From assembly GCA_028281495.1 (NCBI GenBank), contig JANQJU010000040.1, positions 1-64,000 on the forward strand: a stretch of DNA of 64,000 bases, in the 5' to 3' direction. The position numbers and the translations under genes are program-made. Position 1 is the first letter of the stretch, and each line of letters begins with the position of its first letter. Source of the DNA: SAR324 cluster bacterium. Its GTDB lineage: Bacteria; SAR324; NAC60-12. This document shows positions 43,490-52,583 of the stretch, one piece after another. The notes beneath the pieces were generated by a model. It saw only the letters and a program-made list of their open reading frames with translations, searched no databases and was not told the DNA's origin.

Positions 43490-46312
43490 TATTTGACCTT
43501 CACGCCGAATTGTAAACGTGAACTCTGAAAGGGATTGTACAAGCTGTATCTGTTCAAGTGCTACGATAGTTTCAGAAACATCTTTCTCGTTGATCTGAAT
43601 TAAAATATCATTCTTTCTTAGATGCATTTTTTCGAAAAAACTATCATTACGAACATGTTTTAAGAGCCAGTACATTTTATCTTCGATTTGTTTAGGAACA
43701 ACTCGTGCGTCTTGAACAAAACCTTCCCAATCTTTAATACCTTCAAGCAGTTCCCTTTTTATATTGAATGTTTCTTCCTCGTCTATCGTCCAAGCCTCGA
43801 TGCTTTCGTCCTCTTCTTTTGGTTTTGGTTTTGGTTCGACTAAATTGTCCAATTCTCCACCAACAACATAATATTCCATTTTGACCTCTTTCCCTCCCCT
43901 TTGTAACAGAACATCAATTTTTGGAGCAGATTGTAGTTGTTTATATACTGTTAAAGCCTTCTCAATACTATCTATTTTGTAGTCATTGATACTCAAGATG
44001 ATGTCTTTTCTTTTTAGACCTAATATTTCATAAACACCGTTTTTCTTGATGTGCTTGAACCTAAAAAAGGTTTCATTATTTTTTGTAATTGGTACGACCC
44101 GTGCGTCGTTAAGGAGCTGAGAAAAATTAGCCAACTGACTATTCATCCAATCTCTAGTAATTCGGTAGCTGGTTTGGTCGGAGGTTTCCGATAGTATTTC
44201 TGGTTCCACTTGCTCTTTGGGCAAATTTCTCTCAATCGCGACAGTGTACCATCGCTTGGCTTCGTCGGGGTTACCGAGCAGGTGATAAAAATCTCCGAGC
44301 AGCTTGTATTTTTCGAACAAAACAAAAAATAGAAGAACCACCATACCACCCGTCACGAATAATTTGACCCACCGATTCCAAATGAAAAAGCGAGGCAAAT
44401 CAAAAATTTCAGCAACCGCTGCTTCCCATTGCGTGCCTCGAAACGTCTTGAACACTTGACGAAGATATTTTTTGGAAGTGACCCCAGATTCCAAGCTCAC
44501 AATTCCATGTTGCACCAGCGTTTCTACGGGGGTCTTGGGGGAGATCTCTTTGGCCAAGGTCCACATTAAAAACTGTCGCTTGAGATTGGCATACGAATCT
44601 TTCGGTACTCGATTGTCGGCATGGAGTAAGTGGAGCCGTAACACACGGACTTGTTTGAGAAGTAAAGGGTTACTCCATTCCAGCTCTTCGATGAAGGTTT
44701 CTTGAAGCGTGGAAGGGATCTCATAAAGTCCGGTCAAGACTTCTTGGACCTCCGGCAATTGTGGAATCACCGTAAAAACCCCAACATCGCCTTGGGGACA
44801 AAGTCTTTGCTGGACACACAAGAGCCAAGGAAAATCAACAAATTGCATAACGGCAGTTGCGCAAAGCAGATGATAATCTTCCAATGCTAAAACATCCGGC
44901 AAATGGGCTTTCGAAAGCTCAGACCGATGAAATTGAAAGTGGTGTATGTGTTGGAGCAGGTGAGTGTTTCTGAATGTGAAATGTGACAGTCCCAAATTAT
45001 TGAAAGGTACGACAGGTATGTATTCAGCGAGTTGCGCCAGACCTTTGTGAAGCAGGCTAGTGCCACCCAATCGAAACCACGTACGATATTTCCACTTGTC
45101 CAACCGTTGCACCCAAGCATGGAGTTGCCTCTGATCGTTCCACAGGGCGTCGTCGGTGGTGATCAATAAAAGATAGTGGCTGGAATATTGCGCATACAGC
45201 TCCTCGAACGAAAGCATCTGGTTGTGCAGGCTGATAAAGTGCTCTGGATGCTGGGGAATGACCGAATAAATTTCGGTGTCGACTCCAAAGTTTTGCAACT
45301 CCTTGATCCATTGCTGGAGTGCCAGGTCCCATGCTTGGCTCCGCGAGCTTTTTTCTTGAATCAATAAAACAGAGATGGGTTTTTGGATCGGTTCCCATAG
45401 AAACGCCGGAATGCCGCCCTGCTGGAGGGTGGCCTCAACGGTGGCTGGTTCATCCAACCAATCGGAGGGACCCGCCGTGAGCTTGATTTGATTCAGATGT
45501 TGAGCAAACGCCAGCGTGATATCATTGCGCACAAACGGGGTGTATTTTTTAGGAGAAATCCAAAGTTGATAAAAACTCTGAGGGAGAAAACGTCTTTTTT
45601 TGAGGTAATCAAATAGTTTCCACGCAGCAATTCCTAGAAGGAGAATCGAAAAGCCCGTTCCAAGATCAAAATAATTGCGACTCAGCCAATCCCGAACTTC
45701 CAACCATGCTAAGTGTAAGGCGACTATCCCGCCCAATGAGAATAAAGAAAGCAATTTTGTGAGATAATAATTAACGGAAGCCAAAAAAATCTTCAGTTGA
45801 AGCAATAGGAGATCGAAAATCGATAATTCGGTGGACTGCTTTTCTGTAAGTTGAGGTGCGCTTGGATCCGTTGGTTGCGCTTCCTTAGGAGCCTTGGATT
45901 TCGGAAGTGTGGTGCTGGGGACGGTGGTTTCAGTGATCGCCTTTTCTGTATTACTGCGAGACAATAGGATGACGGTGATACCAGCTGAAAAGGCAAGGAT
46001 TGCGAAGACTATGGATAATACAATAATTTGCTTCAGTCTCTTTTTGGACGCGGTGTCGCTTAGAGGATCGACTGGTCCAGGGATTGGGACAGAGCCAATA
46101 TGTTTGTGATTCAACAGCGAATTGAAGATTTGGTTGCACAGTTCCCGGTCCTTTTCCGACTTTGCCACGATGAGGGCAACCGAGTCTCGAAACACTGCTT
46201 CTTCTGGGTTGAGCCAAAATGCTCTCTCTAGTAGCATCCGTTCACGTAGCCCAACGGGCAACTCACTTGCCTGAAGACTTTCGAACAGGGTATCGACAAA
46301 ATCATTTTCCAT
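43463..46312 (-). CDS. Membrane protein with vWA-like segment and two C-terminal GspC-like PDZ domains
   Basis: This 949-residue protein is not one I can name. Membrane segments lie near 92-114, 168-205, 215-237 and 645-670. Between about 265 and 440, the pattern EATLQQGGIPAFLWEPIQKP, ISVLLIQEKSSRSQAWDL and YSSHYLLLITTDDALW resembles the vWA-like core of MoxR-associated proteins, but without a metal-site DxSxS. Two PDZ domains of the type II secretion GspC kind close the protein, near 733-825 and 867-949; both open with DARVVP and contain L(K/R)(K/N)(K/N)DI followed by IN. The start overlaps the MoxR gene by 11 bp (ATGGAAAATGA), which implies translational coupling. Relatives with a vWA-like part often carry another C-terminal effector domain; PDZ there looks unusual. 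Confidence 0.75.
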   Translation of the reverse strand: MENDFVDTLFESLQASELPVGLRERMLLERAFWLNPEEAVFRDSVALIVAKSEKDRELCNQIFNSLLNHKHIGSVPIPGPVDPLSDTASKKRLKQIIVLSIVFAILAFSAGITVILLSRSNTEKAITETTVPSTTLPKSKAPKEAQPTDPSAPQLTEKQSTELSIFDLLLLQLKIFLASVNYYLTKLLSLFSLGGIVALHLAWLEVRDWLSRNYFDLGTGFSILLLGIAAWKLFDYLKKRRFLPQSFYQLWISPKKYTPFVRNDITLAFAQHLNQIKLTAGPSDWLDEPATVEATLQQGGIPAFLWEPIQKPISVLLIQEKSSRSQAWDLALQQWIKELQNFGVDTEIYSVIPQHPEHFISLHNQMLSFEELYAQYSSHYLLLITTDDALWNDQRQLHAWVQRLDKWKYRTWFRLGGTSLLHKGLAQLAEYIPVVPFNNLGLSHFTFRNTHLLQHIHHFQFHRSELSKAHLPDVLALEDYHLLCATAVMQFVDFPWLLCVQQRLCPQGDVGVFTVIPQLPEVQEVLTGLYEIPSTLQETFIEELEWSNPLLLKQVRVLRLHLLHADNRVPKDSYANLKRQFLMWTLAKEISPKTPVETLVQHGIVSLESGVTSKKYLRQVFKTFRGTQWEAAVAEIFDLPRFFIWNRWVKLFVTGGMVVLLFFVLFEKYKLLGDFYHLLGNPDEAKRWYTVAIERNLPKEQVEPEILSETSDQTSYRITRDWMNSQLANFSQLLNDARVVPITKNNETFFRFKHIKKNGVYEILGLKRKDIILSINDYKIDSIEKALTVYKQLQSAPKIDVLLQRGGKEVKMEYYVVGGELDNLVEPKPKPKEEDESIEAWTIDEEETFNIKRELLEGIKDWEGFVQDARVVPKQIEDKMYWLLKHVRNDSFFEKMHLRKNDILIQINEKDVSETIVALEQIQLVQSLSEFTFTIRREGQILRFKYIVE

Positions 46313-47270
46313 CCGATTTTATTCTCCGCACGTCTTCTCGTTGTTTCAGCAGGGCTTCTAGATTGGGAAGATCGCTCAGTCGTTTGATATTCTTTAAGTC
46401 CTGTTCCGTCACTTCACTCAAAACGAGTGACCGCATCCACATCAGTAGATCGCCAATCGAAGGTTTCTTTTCCAACGGTGGTTGGAGATCACGCAATGCT
46501 TCAAATTGATCCACCACGATATCGATTCCATCCTTTAAGGGAGCTGGCTTTTTTGTTTTCAAGTTTTCTAAAAGAATGGTCTTCAACGTTTCTTTTTCAG
46601 GAAACGGAATCTCATGAACTAAACAACGGCGAAGAAAGGCATCCGGGAGCTTTCTTTCATCGTTGCTGGTGATCAAGACTAGGGGGATTGGATGATGGGG
46701 GTCCAATCTAAATTCGTAATCCTTTTGGGATAAGGCTGGGACTTTCAATTCGGGGACTTCGAAGGCCCATTCGTCCAATTCTCGTAAAAGCCCATTCGGG
46801 AGATCGTCGGGAGCTTTGTCGATTTCGTCGATCAACACAATGGAGTATTGATTGTTTAATGACCGACGAATTGCTTCTCCGAGAGCGTTGTACGTAATAA
46901 AATTGCGCGGGTCACGCACCCGGTCGCTCACTTCCACATTTCCCTCATAGATGCGTCCTATGGCATCAAAGTGATACAACAAGTCTTTGGTTTTGCTATC
47001 GGACTTCACTTGATAGCGTAACAATTTCCATCGTTCTTCCTGGTGATTCAGTTGATTTAACACACTATCGGCTAGGCGAGTTTTGCCAACTCCCGATTCC
47101 CCGGTTATCAACAGGGGCACTTCAAGAGATAAAGCAAGGTTGACCGCATGGGCCGTTTGGGAATGAGCTAGATAGACACTACTGTCTTTCGACCGTTTCG
47201 AGGGTTCGAAACTTTTTGCTTTTTCAGCAACGAATTGATCGGGTTGATAAGGGTGATCTAAGAATCGCAT
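46302..47270 (-). CDS. MoxR-type AAA+ ATPase
   Basis: I chose ATG 47270 (322 residues; AAGGAAGG upstream) and not the upstream in-frame start at 47330, which would overlap the preceding gene. Walker A is GESGVGKT (57-64), Walker B is IVLIDEID (144-151), and sensor/arginine-finger regions follow (LVLITSNDERKLPDAFLRRCLVHEI). MoxR ATPases act as chaperone-like remodellers, usually with a vWA-domain partner. The partner here is probably the downstream membrane protein, whose start overlaps this gene's stop. It is the middle gene of a three-gene operon. Confidence 0.92.
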   Translation of the reverse strand: MRFLDHPYQPDQFVAEKAKSFEPSKRSKDSSVYLAHSQTAHAVNLALSLEVPLLITGESGVGKTRLADSVLNQLNHQEERWKLLRYQVKSDSKTKDLLYHFDAIGRIYEGNVEVSDRVRDPRNFITYNALGEAIRRSLNNQYSIVLIDEIDKAPDDLPNGLLRELDEWAFEVPELKVPALSQKDYEFRLDPHHPIPLVLITSNDERKLPDAFLRRCLVHEIPFPEKETLKTILLENLKTKKPAPLKDGIDIVVDQFEALRDLQPPLEKKPSIGDLLMWMRSLVLSEVTEQDLKNIKRLSDLPNLEALLKQREDVRRIKSDGK

Positions 47271-47295
47271 GACCTTCCTTTGTATTGAATGAAAG

Positions 47296-48849
47296 TTAAT
47301 CAAAAGTATTGATTGTATTTTCAGACTCATTCAATTTTTTTGTTAATGAGTTGTAAACGAATAAAGGAGTGTTTTTAGAGGGCCGAATTTGTTTGATCCA
47401 TTCTTCCTGAACTTGATCTGATAACAAGCTATGTTCTTCCGATAAAAATTTTTTTACGTGTTGATTCGTGAATTTGTTAAACAATGGAAACACAATGACA
47501 AACTTGCTTTTCAAGCGGAAGAGACAAAATGGTTTTAAAAAAAAATAATTATAAAAAAGCCAATAGGTTGGTTTTACAGGAAAAGTAACGGCAATAATAA
47601 CCGGGTGTTGTGATCGATGTGTCAACGCATCTTTTAAAATTTTATGTATCTTGCGACAAATCTTGATAGACCGTTTCTTCAGACGAAAATGCAGCAATAA
47701 AGCATGGTGCATGACGTGTTCTTGTATGGAGTGTTCGAAGCCTTGCTTGTCAATGGTTTGTCCGGGTTTGTGACCAGGGAGTGTGCCAAGAATCATTGAA
47801 AATAAATCGTCCTCAGTGTCTTCCGGATTGAAGACAATGGGATGAAAGGCCTCCAAGGTTTGTTGATTGAGATGATGCAATAAAAAAAAGGTCTGTCCGC
47901 CACTATACAGCCCTGGCAAAAAGCAAAATAAAAATTCAGAAGAATTTTCGACTTTCTTAAGCTTTTTTTTGTATTCTTTAGTGTGGCCTCTGTGTGAGGT
48001 ACGATCTAATGCGGTGAGGCTGTTATGAAAGTTAGTTGGTGCAAGGTTTAAGGACAGTTTAGGTTTTTCAAAAAGTTTTTGCCGACACCATTCCATAAAC
48101 AGGGTGTAATCATTCTCATATTCTTTAACGATTTCTTCGAAGTCTAAAAACGCTTCATAAATGTGGGCCGCTTTGTTGGTCGATTCAACGAGTAACCCAA
48201 TACTGATATATAGTGCTTCGCCAACCTTTTCCCTTAAAATTTCATTTTCTTGGTCCTTAGATAGTTTTCGCTTCACTCCCGAAGTAATGATCTCTTTGAC
48301 TAAGTTGATACTGCGTCTCCATAAAATCAAAACCGTTTCATAATCTTCGACGTCTCGGTATTTTTCGCTACGAATCTTTTGATTCTTTAGCAATTCAGCG
48401 TGGTCTTTTTTTGCAATTTTCTTGAGATAGACTTCAGGTGCTTGACCTGAATATTCGGGGAGGGGAGGCACCTCGAAGTGGTTTTCCAAATAATCTCCGA
48501 AGTAATGCACACTTTTGACGACTTGTTTCACATGCTTTTCGAGATCCTTAGAACTGACCGCTTTATGCGTGCACATGTTCCCAAATTGTCGAAGTCTTTC
48601 GACCTTTTGTTTCTGAGTGAACGTCAGTTTGTAGGGGAGGTCGGGTTTTTCTAGTATTTTCTGGAAATCGCTAATAACAGAATTATCTCTGATTTTTTTA
48701 ATACCATTTTTATAACAGAGCAGCTTCAGCACTCCTTCAATGAATTTGCGTGCATACAGGATACAGACCTCCGGATCGATTTCCTGATGAAATAACGCCT
48801 TAGCGTAGGACGATTGCAAGATTTTGATCAGGTTTTCGTGTTCTGCCAT
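47296..48849 (-). CDS. DUF4145/HEPN-like protein with unknown C-terminal domain
   Basis: Residues 10-125 fit a DUF4145-type helical domain of the HEPN kind: EVCILYARKFIEGVLKLLCY, then LRQFGNMCTHKAVSS where family members usually have GN.A.H. Such domains occur in restriction and other conflict proteins. A helical middle part follows, then a segment (FLFCFLPGLYSGGQTFFLLHHL, later HPVIIAVTFPVKPTYWLF) that in layout recalls inactive STAND-type NTPase modules without a Walker A; this likeness is weak. The 517-residue protein is the first gene of the operon, 25 bp before the MoxR gene. The intergenic region upstream also serves a divergent AAA/nuclease gene. Confidence 0.7.
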   Translation of the reverse strand: MAEHENLIKILQSSYAKALFHQEIDPEVCILYARKFIEGVLKLLCYKNGIKKIRDNSVISDFQKILEKPDLPYKLTFTQKQKVERLRQFGNMCTHKAVSSKDLEKHVKQVVKSVHYFGDYLENHFEVPPLPEYSGQAPEVYLKKIAKKDHAELLKNQKIRSEKYRDVEDYETVLILWRRSINLVKEIITSGVKRKLSKDQENEILREKVGEALYISIGLLVESTNKAAHIYEAFLDFEEIVKEYENDYTLFMEWCRQKLFEKPKLSLNLAPTNFHNSLTALDRTSHRGHTKEYKKKLKKVENSSEFLFCFLPGLYSGGQTFFLLHHLNQQTLEAFHPIVFNPEDTEDDLFSMILGTLPGHKPGQTIDKQGFEHSIQEHVMHHALLLHFRLKKRSIKICRKIHKILKDALTHRSQHPVIIAVTFPVKPTYWLFYNYFFLKPFCLFRLKSKFVIVFPLFNKFTNQHVKKFLSEEHSLLSDQVQEEWIKQIRPSKNTPLFVYNSLTKKLNESENTINTFD

Positions 48850-49053
48850 AGCAATTTCTTGAAGTTAGTTCTTTCGTCTTATCTGAGTGTCTTTGATTTA
48901 TAGATAGCTAAGAAAAATAGGGCAAGGTCAAGCGTTTTGTGTTCCTTGGTGGAACGGATTTTTTACGACTACTTGACAGCATTTTTGTGGCGTTTCACAA
49001 TCGAGGGACGACAAGGTGAATTTTGAGTACCTCCTACTTTCCAAAGGCAGACA

Positions 49054-50661
49054 ATGCGACGATTTCATTCATATGGCCCTGTTCAATCAACAAAGCACTA
49101 TTGTGTGAAGCGAGCTTCCTTGGTGGAACAATGTGTCGCAAATCTTCGGGGCGATGTTGAAAATGAGGGCCATTATTTCACAATCTGGGCTGCTCGGCAG
49201 ACTGGAAAGACGTGGCTCATGCGGGAGGCAAGGCGGGTTCTGGAAGAACAATACTCTGAAAAATTTGATGTGTTTGTATGGTCGGCGGAAAGCTTGCGAG
49301 ACATGCCGTATATGCCAGAAAACCCCGTAGATCCGAATCATTTGCCACGAGGGTTTTGGGAGGCAATCCAAAACGATTTTCCAGGAGAACCGGTTGTCGA
49401 AAACTGGAAGGAATTTTTATCCTTATTTTCGCGTCAGAAAGGTCTTTGGAAACGTCCGCTGATTTTACTGATTGATGAAATCGACACCCTTCCGCCGGAT
49501 TTCCTCAGTCAGTTGGTTTCGCAGTTCCGAACGATGTATCTGCACCGAGATCAATATCAACTGCATGGTCTGGCTTTGGTAGGAGTACGGGCTGTAGTCG
49601 GTGTGGAAAGTCGAACGGGATCGCCTTTTAATATCCAACGTTCCTTGCGTGTGCCCAACCTCAAGTTTGAGGAAGTGGAGGAGATGTTCCAACAATATCA
49701 GGCTGAAAGTGGGCAACCCGTGGAGCCGGAAGTGATTCAAAGCGTGTTTGCTCTTACGAAAGGGCAACCCGGACTAGTCGGTTGGTTTGGGGAGTTGCTT
49801 ACGGAAACCTACAATCCAGGAAAAGAGCACCCGATTCATAAGGAAATCTGGGAAGAAGTCGAACGGAAGGCGTTGTTTGTGGAACCCAACAACACGATGA
49901 TGAATTTGATCTCCAAAGCCCGTGATCCCCATTATCAAGAAATGCTGTTCAGTTTATTTGCAAAAGCAGAGATTCCTTTTGCCTTCAGCAATCCCCAGCA
50001 TAATTATTTATACATGCATGGCATTTTGGATCATGACACGGTCACTCAGTCGGATGGAAACAAACAAGAAATCTGCCGATTTTCGTCCCCGTTTGTGCAG
50101 CGATGTTTGTTTGAAGCCTTAAGCGACGAGTTGCATGGAATTCGAAAACCCGAAGCCCTTCCCTTGGAAGCTACCGACGATCCCGAACTTTTTTTAGGAG
50201 GAGAACGAATCGATCTCCTGGGCTTGATTCGACGATATCGAGGATATTTGGATCGGTTGAAAACAAGGGGGCGTTCACCGTGGAACGCACAACCTCGCAA
50301 TACCAACCTCAATATCACCGAAGCGGTAGGACACTTCCACTTGTACCATTGGATGCAAATGGCGTTCGGTTCGGATTGTGTGATTGCTCCTGAATTTCCA
50401 ACCGGTAATGGTCGTGTGGACCTGTGGTTGGAATTTGAAGGGAATCGAGCGATTGTGGAAATCAAGAGCTTCACGAACTTGCGTCAATTGCGTCTTGCTA
50501 AAACTCAAGCCGCTCGCTATGCCCGCCAACTGCAATTGGACCAAGTCATGCTGGTGGTCTTCTCGCCATTTTTAGACGAAACGAGCTCCCAATCGTTGTG
50601 CAGTGCTGATGACATCGAAGGGGTTCGTGTTTTTGTGGAAGCTATTGGAATGGGACAATAA
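49054..50661 (+). CDS. AAA ATPase fused to a PD-(D/E)XK nuclease
   Basis: The 535-residue protein opens with an AAA_35-like ATPase domain: Walker A WAARQTGKTW near 45-54 and Walker B LILLIDEID near 138, followed by LVGVRAVVGVESRTGSPFNI and a winged-helix-like region (LTKGQPGLVGWFGELLTE). The C-terminal domain has the PD-(D/E)XK core GRVDLWLEFEGNRAIVEIKS (Asp near 454, Glu-x-Lys near 468-470) plus a helical GHFHLYHWMQMAFG lead-in. Similar AAA-nuclease proteins occur widely in mobile and defence contexts but are poorly characterised. It diverges from the HEPN-like/MoxR/PDZ operon with 204 bp between starts, suggesting a shared control region. Confidence 0.85.
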   Translation: MRRFHSYGPVQSTKHYCVKRASLVEQCVANLRGDVENEGHYFTIWAARQTGKTWLMREARRVLEEQYSEKFDVFVWSAESLRDMPYMPENPVDPNHLPRGFWEAIQNDFPGEPVVENWKEFLSLFSRQKGLWKRPLILLIDEIDTLPPDFLSQLVSQFRTMYLHRDQYQLHGLALVGVRAVVGVESRTGSPFNIQRSLRVPNLKFEEVEEMFQQYQAESGQPVEPEVIQSVFALTKGQPGLVGWFGELLTETYNPGKEHPIHKEIWEEVERKALFVEPNNTMMNLISKARDPHYQEMLFSLFAKAEIPFAFSNPQHNYLYMHGILDHDTVTQSDGNKQEICRFSSPFVQRCLFEALSDELHGIRKPEALPLEATDDPELFLGGERIDLLGLIRRYRGYLDRLKTRGRSPWNAQPRNTNLNITEAVGHFHLYHWMQMAFGSDCVIAPEFPTGNGRVDLWLEFEGNRAIVEIKSFTNLRQLRLAKTQAARYARQLQLDQVMLVVFSPFLDETSSQSLCSADDIEGVRVFVEAIGMGQ

Positions 50662-51021
50662 ACTGAATCTATTGAAGGCAAGCAAGACGGGGTAAGAAGG
50701 TCTGTTGGATGGGAGCTTCCGGCTTCAAGGAAGGCAGCCAAGTCGCTGGAGATTCCTTAATCCAACAGACCTATCCGAGTTCCAATAAAATGGGGTTCGG
50801 GTTGATTTCAATCACAGCGTTGTATCTGAGATCAAAGCGAGGGGGAACAGTCCACAATCAGCGTGTCGTCCTTTATATACTGGCTCGAATCGGAAAACCC
50901 AATTACACGCCATTACACGGAATTACAGAACTGAAAATTTGTCACGGGCGGGTACTCTTCTCCATTGTTTGGAATGGAGGATCGTGTTTTTGCAAAGCAC
51001 GAAGGTTTTGGTAATTTGCCG
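50662..51021. other. Intergenic region with a long inverted repeat
   Basis: These 360 bases carry a perfect 13-bp inverted repeat (separate entry). An open stretch of 101 codons at 50709-51014 has no ribosome binding site and no recognisable product; I do not regard it as a gene. Confidence 0.6.
50698..50772. repeat. Perfect 13-bp inverted repeat with 49-base loop
   Basis: AGGTCTGTTGGAT (50698-50710) pairs exactly with ATCCAACAGACCT (50760-50772). The loop is G/C-richer than its surroundings and can form further short pairings. There is no T-run after it, so it is not a standard terminator. It lies 37 bp after the AAA-nuclease stop. Confidence 0.75.
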
Positions 51022-51855
51022 TCACAATGCAATGTTGGCTTGAGAGGCTATTTTTCGAATGTAAGAGGCCGCTAATTGATATTCAGTGGCATTAGGCAGG
51101 TGTTCTAAAAGGAGGGGCGTATTGGCATCCAATTGGTGGGCACATCGTAAGAACGTTCGATAATCCAAGGCTCCCAAGCCAGGGCGGACTTCGGATAGAT
51201 GAACGGTGAGCGAAGAGGACAGGCTGATGTCTTTCGCATGACAGGATTTGATCCAGGGGCCCAACAGTTCGAAGCATTTTGAGATGAGTTGGCTGTTTTG
51301 AAAATAGCGTTGGGGGCTACAGATTAAGTTCACTGGATCGAGGTGGGCGGCACAGGCTTTCCGGTCGATGGCCTGCAACAATTCCAAATAACTTTCTGGA
51401 GAATCCGGATACATCCACGGCATGGTTTCCAGGGTATAAAAAGCGCGGGTGGGTTGAACCGTGTCGATGATGTCGCGAACCGTTTCGACAATCATTTCAA
51501 AGGTCTCTTTGGTTAAATTGTCCGCATGCGGGCCATCCCAAGTGTCTCCACGCGACCCAGTGATATTGACGCAACACAACGCCCCAATTTGATCGGCCAA
51601 GGCCAGGCTTTGTTTACATTTTTCCAAAGCTGCCTTTCGTTCTTCAAGGATTGGGCTGAGCGGATTGCTCCACGCTCCCACTTCGGCAATCAGGATGTCA
51701 GCGTGTTGAGCTGCTTCTGCATAGGCTGCGATTTCAGCAGGAGTGGCTCCAATTTCAATGGGGCAGGGAACGGCACGGTAGCCACTTTTTTTAACAACTT
51801 CCACCCACGCTTCAGGGTCATTCCATGTTTCCCATAAGGGGCCTCCGAGTCTCAT
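51022..51855 (-). CDS. Sugar phosphate isomerase/epimerase-like TIM-barrel protein
   Basis: The 277-residue protein follows the xylose-isomerase-like (AP endonuclease 2) barrel pattern: metal-site candidates are Glu in IAEVGAWSNP, Glu in YTLETMPWMYPDSPESYLEL, Asp/His in AAHLDPVNLI and His in SCHAKDISL, with a final Glu in LLLEHLP. The family contains inosose dehydratases, tagatose epimerases and many uncharacterised enzymes. Nearby KDG-kinase-like and 2-hydroxyacid dehydrogenase genes suggest sugar-acid metabolism. It has an ATG start at 51855. Confidence 0.85.
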   Translation of the reverse strand: MRLGGPLWETWNDPEAWVEVVKKSGYRAVPCPIEIGATPAEIAAYAEAAQHADILIAEVGAWSNPLSPILEERKAALEKCKQSLALADQIGALCCVNITGSRGDTWDGPHADNLTKETFEMIVETVRDIIDTVQPTRAFYTLETMPWMYPDSPESYLELLQAIDRKACAAHLDPVNLICSPQRYFQNSQLISKCFELLGPWIKSCHAKDISLSSSLTVHLSEVRPGLGALDYRTFLRCAHQLDANTPLLLEHLPNATEYQLAASYIRKIASQANIAL

Positions 51856-52032
51856 AATACGCTCCTTGGATAGATTGAAAAACTTGCAAAGGTTTCGTTA
51901 GGAATGATTCACTTACAACGCCTCGTGGATACGGCAGGTTCCTCGTAACACTTGCCTGTCGGGTACGTCTATTAGGCAGGGTCTAACATAGGGGGCCCCA
52001 ACCCAACACAACCCACACACAAGGAGATTTCA

Positions 52033-52569
52033 ATGAGCGAAACCCAGTACGAACAAGCGACTTTTGCCGGAGGATGCTTTTGGTGCATGCAACCCCCCTT
52101 TGATGCGACTGAGGGAGTGGTTGACACCTCCGTCGGGTATACCGATGGTCATTTGCCCGATCCCAGTTATGAGCAGGTATGCTCTGGAACCACAGGGCAC
52201 ACCGAAGCGATCATCATTACCTACGATCCGTCGAAAGTCTCCTACGACGAGTTATTGAACGTGTTTTGGCGCAATATCGATCCCACGACCAAAGATCGTC
52301 AATTTGCAGACCGAGGGACTCAATACCGCACAGGGATTTATTATCACAACGAGGAACAAAAACGTCTGGCTGAAGCCTCAAAAAACAAGATGGAGGCCTC
52401 AGGGAAATACAATAAACCCATCGTTACTGAAATCCGGCCAGTTTCGGAATTCTACGAAGCTGAGGACTACCATCAACGGTATTATCAGAAGAATTCGTTC
52501 CATTACAATCGATACAAACATGGTTCAGGGCGCGCCTCGTACATTGAGGAAATGTGGGGGGCTGAGTGA
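52033..52569 (+). CDS. msrA: Peptide-methionine (S)-S-oxide reductase MsrA
   Basis: The signature FAGGCFWCMQPPFD places the catalytic Cys15; GVVDTSVGYTDG, YEQVCSGTTGHTEAI and FWRNIDPTTKDRQFADRGTQYRTGIY are diagnostic of MsrA. It repairs the S form of methionine sulfoxide, in the cytoplasm here since there is no signal peptide. At 178 residues it lacks a fused MsrB domain. An AAGGAGATTTCA site precedes the ATG. It lies between two divergent sugar-metabolism genes and is probably transcribed alone. Confidence 0.96.
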   Translation: MSETQYEQATFAGGCFWCMQPPFDATEGVVDTSVGYTDGHLPDPSYEQVCSGTTGHTEAIIITYDPSKVSYDELLNVFWRNIDPTTKDRQFADRGTQYRTGIYYHNEEQKRLAEASKNKMEASGKYNKPIVTEIRPVSEFYEAEDYHQRYYQKNSFHYNRYKHGSGRASYIEEMWGAE

Positions 52570-52583
52570 GCAAATGACTTCTT

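Noticed and set aside
50709..51014. 101-codon open frame on the plus strand
   Set aside because: No ribosome binding site, no recognisable product, and it crosses the right arm of the 13-bp inverted repeat.
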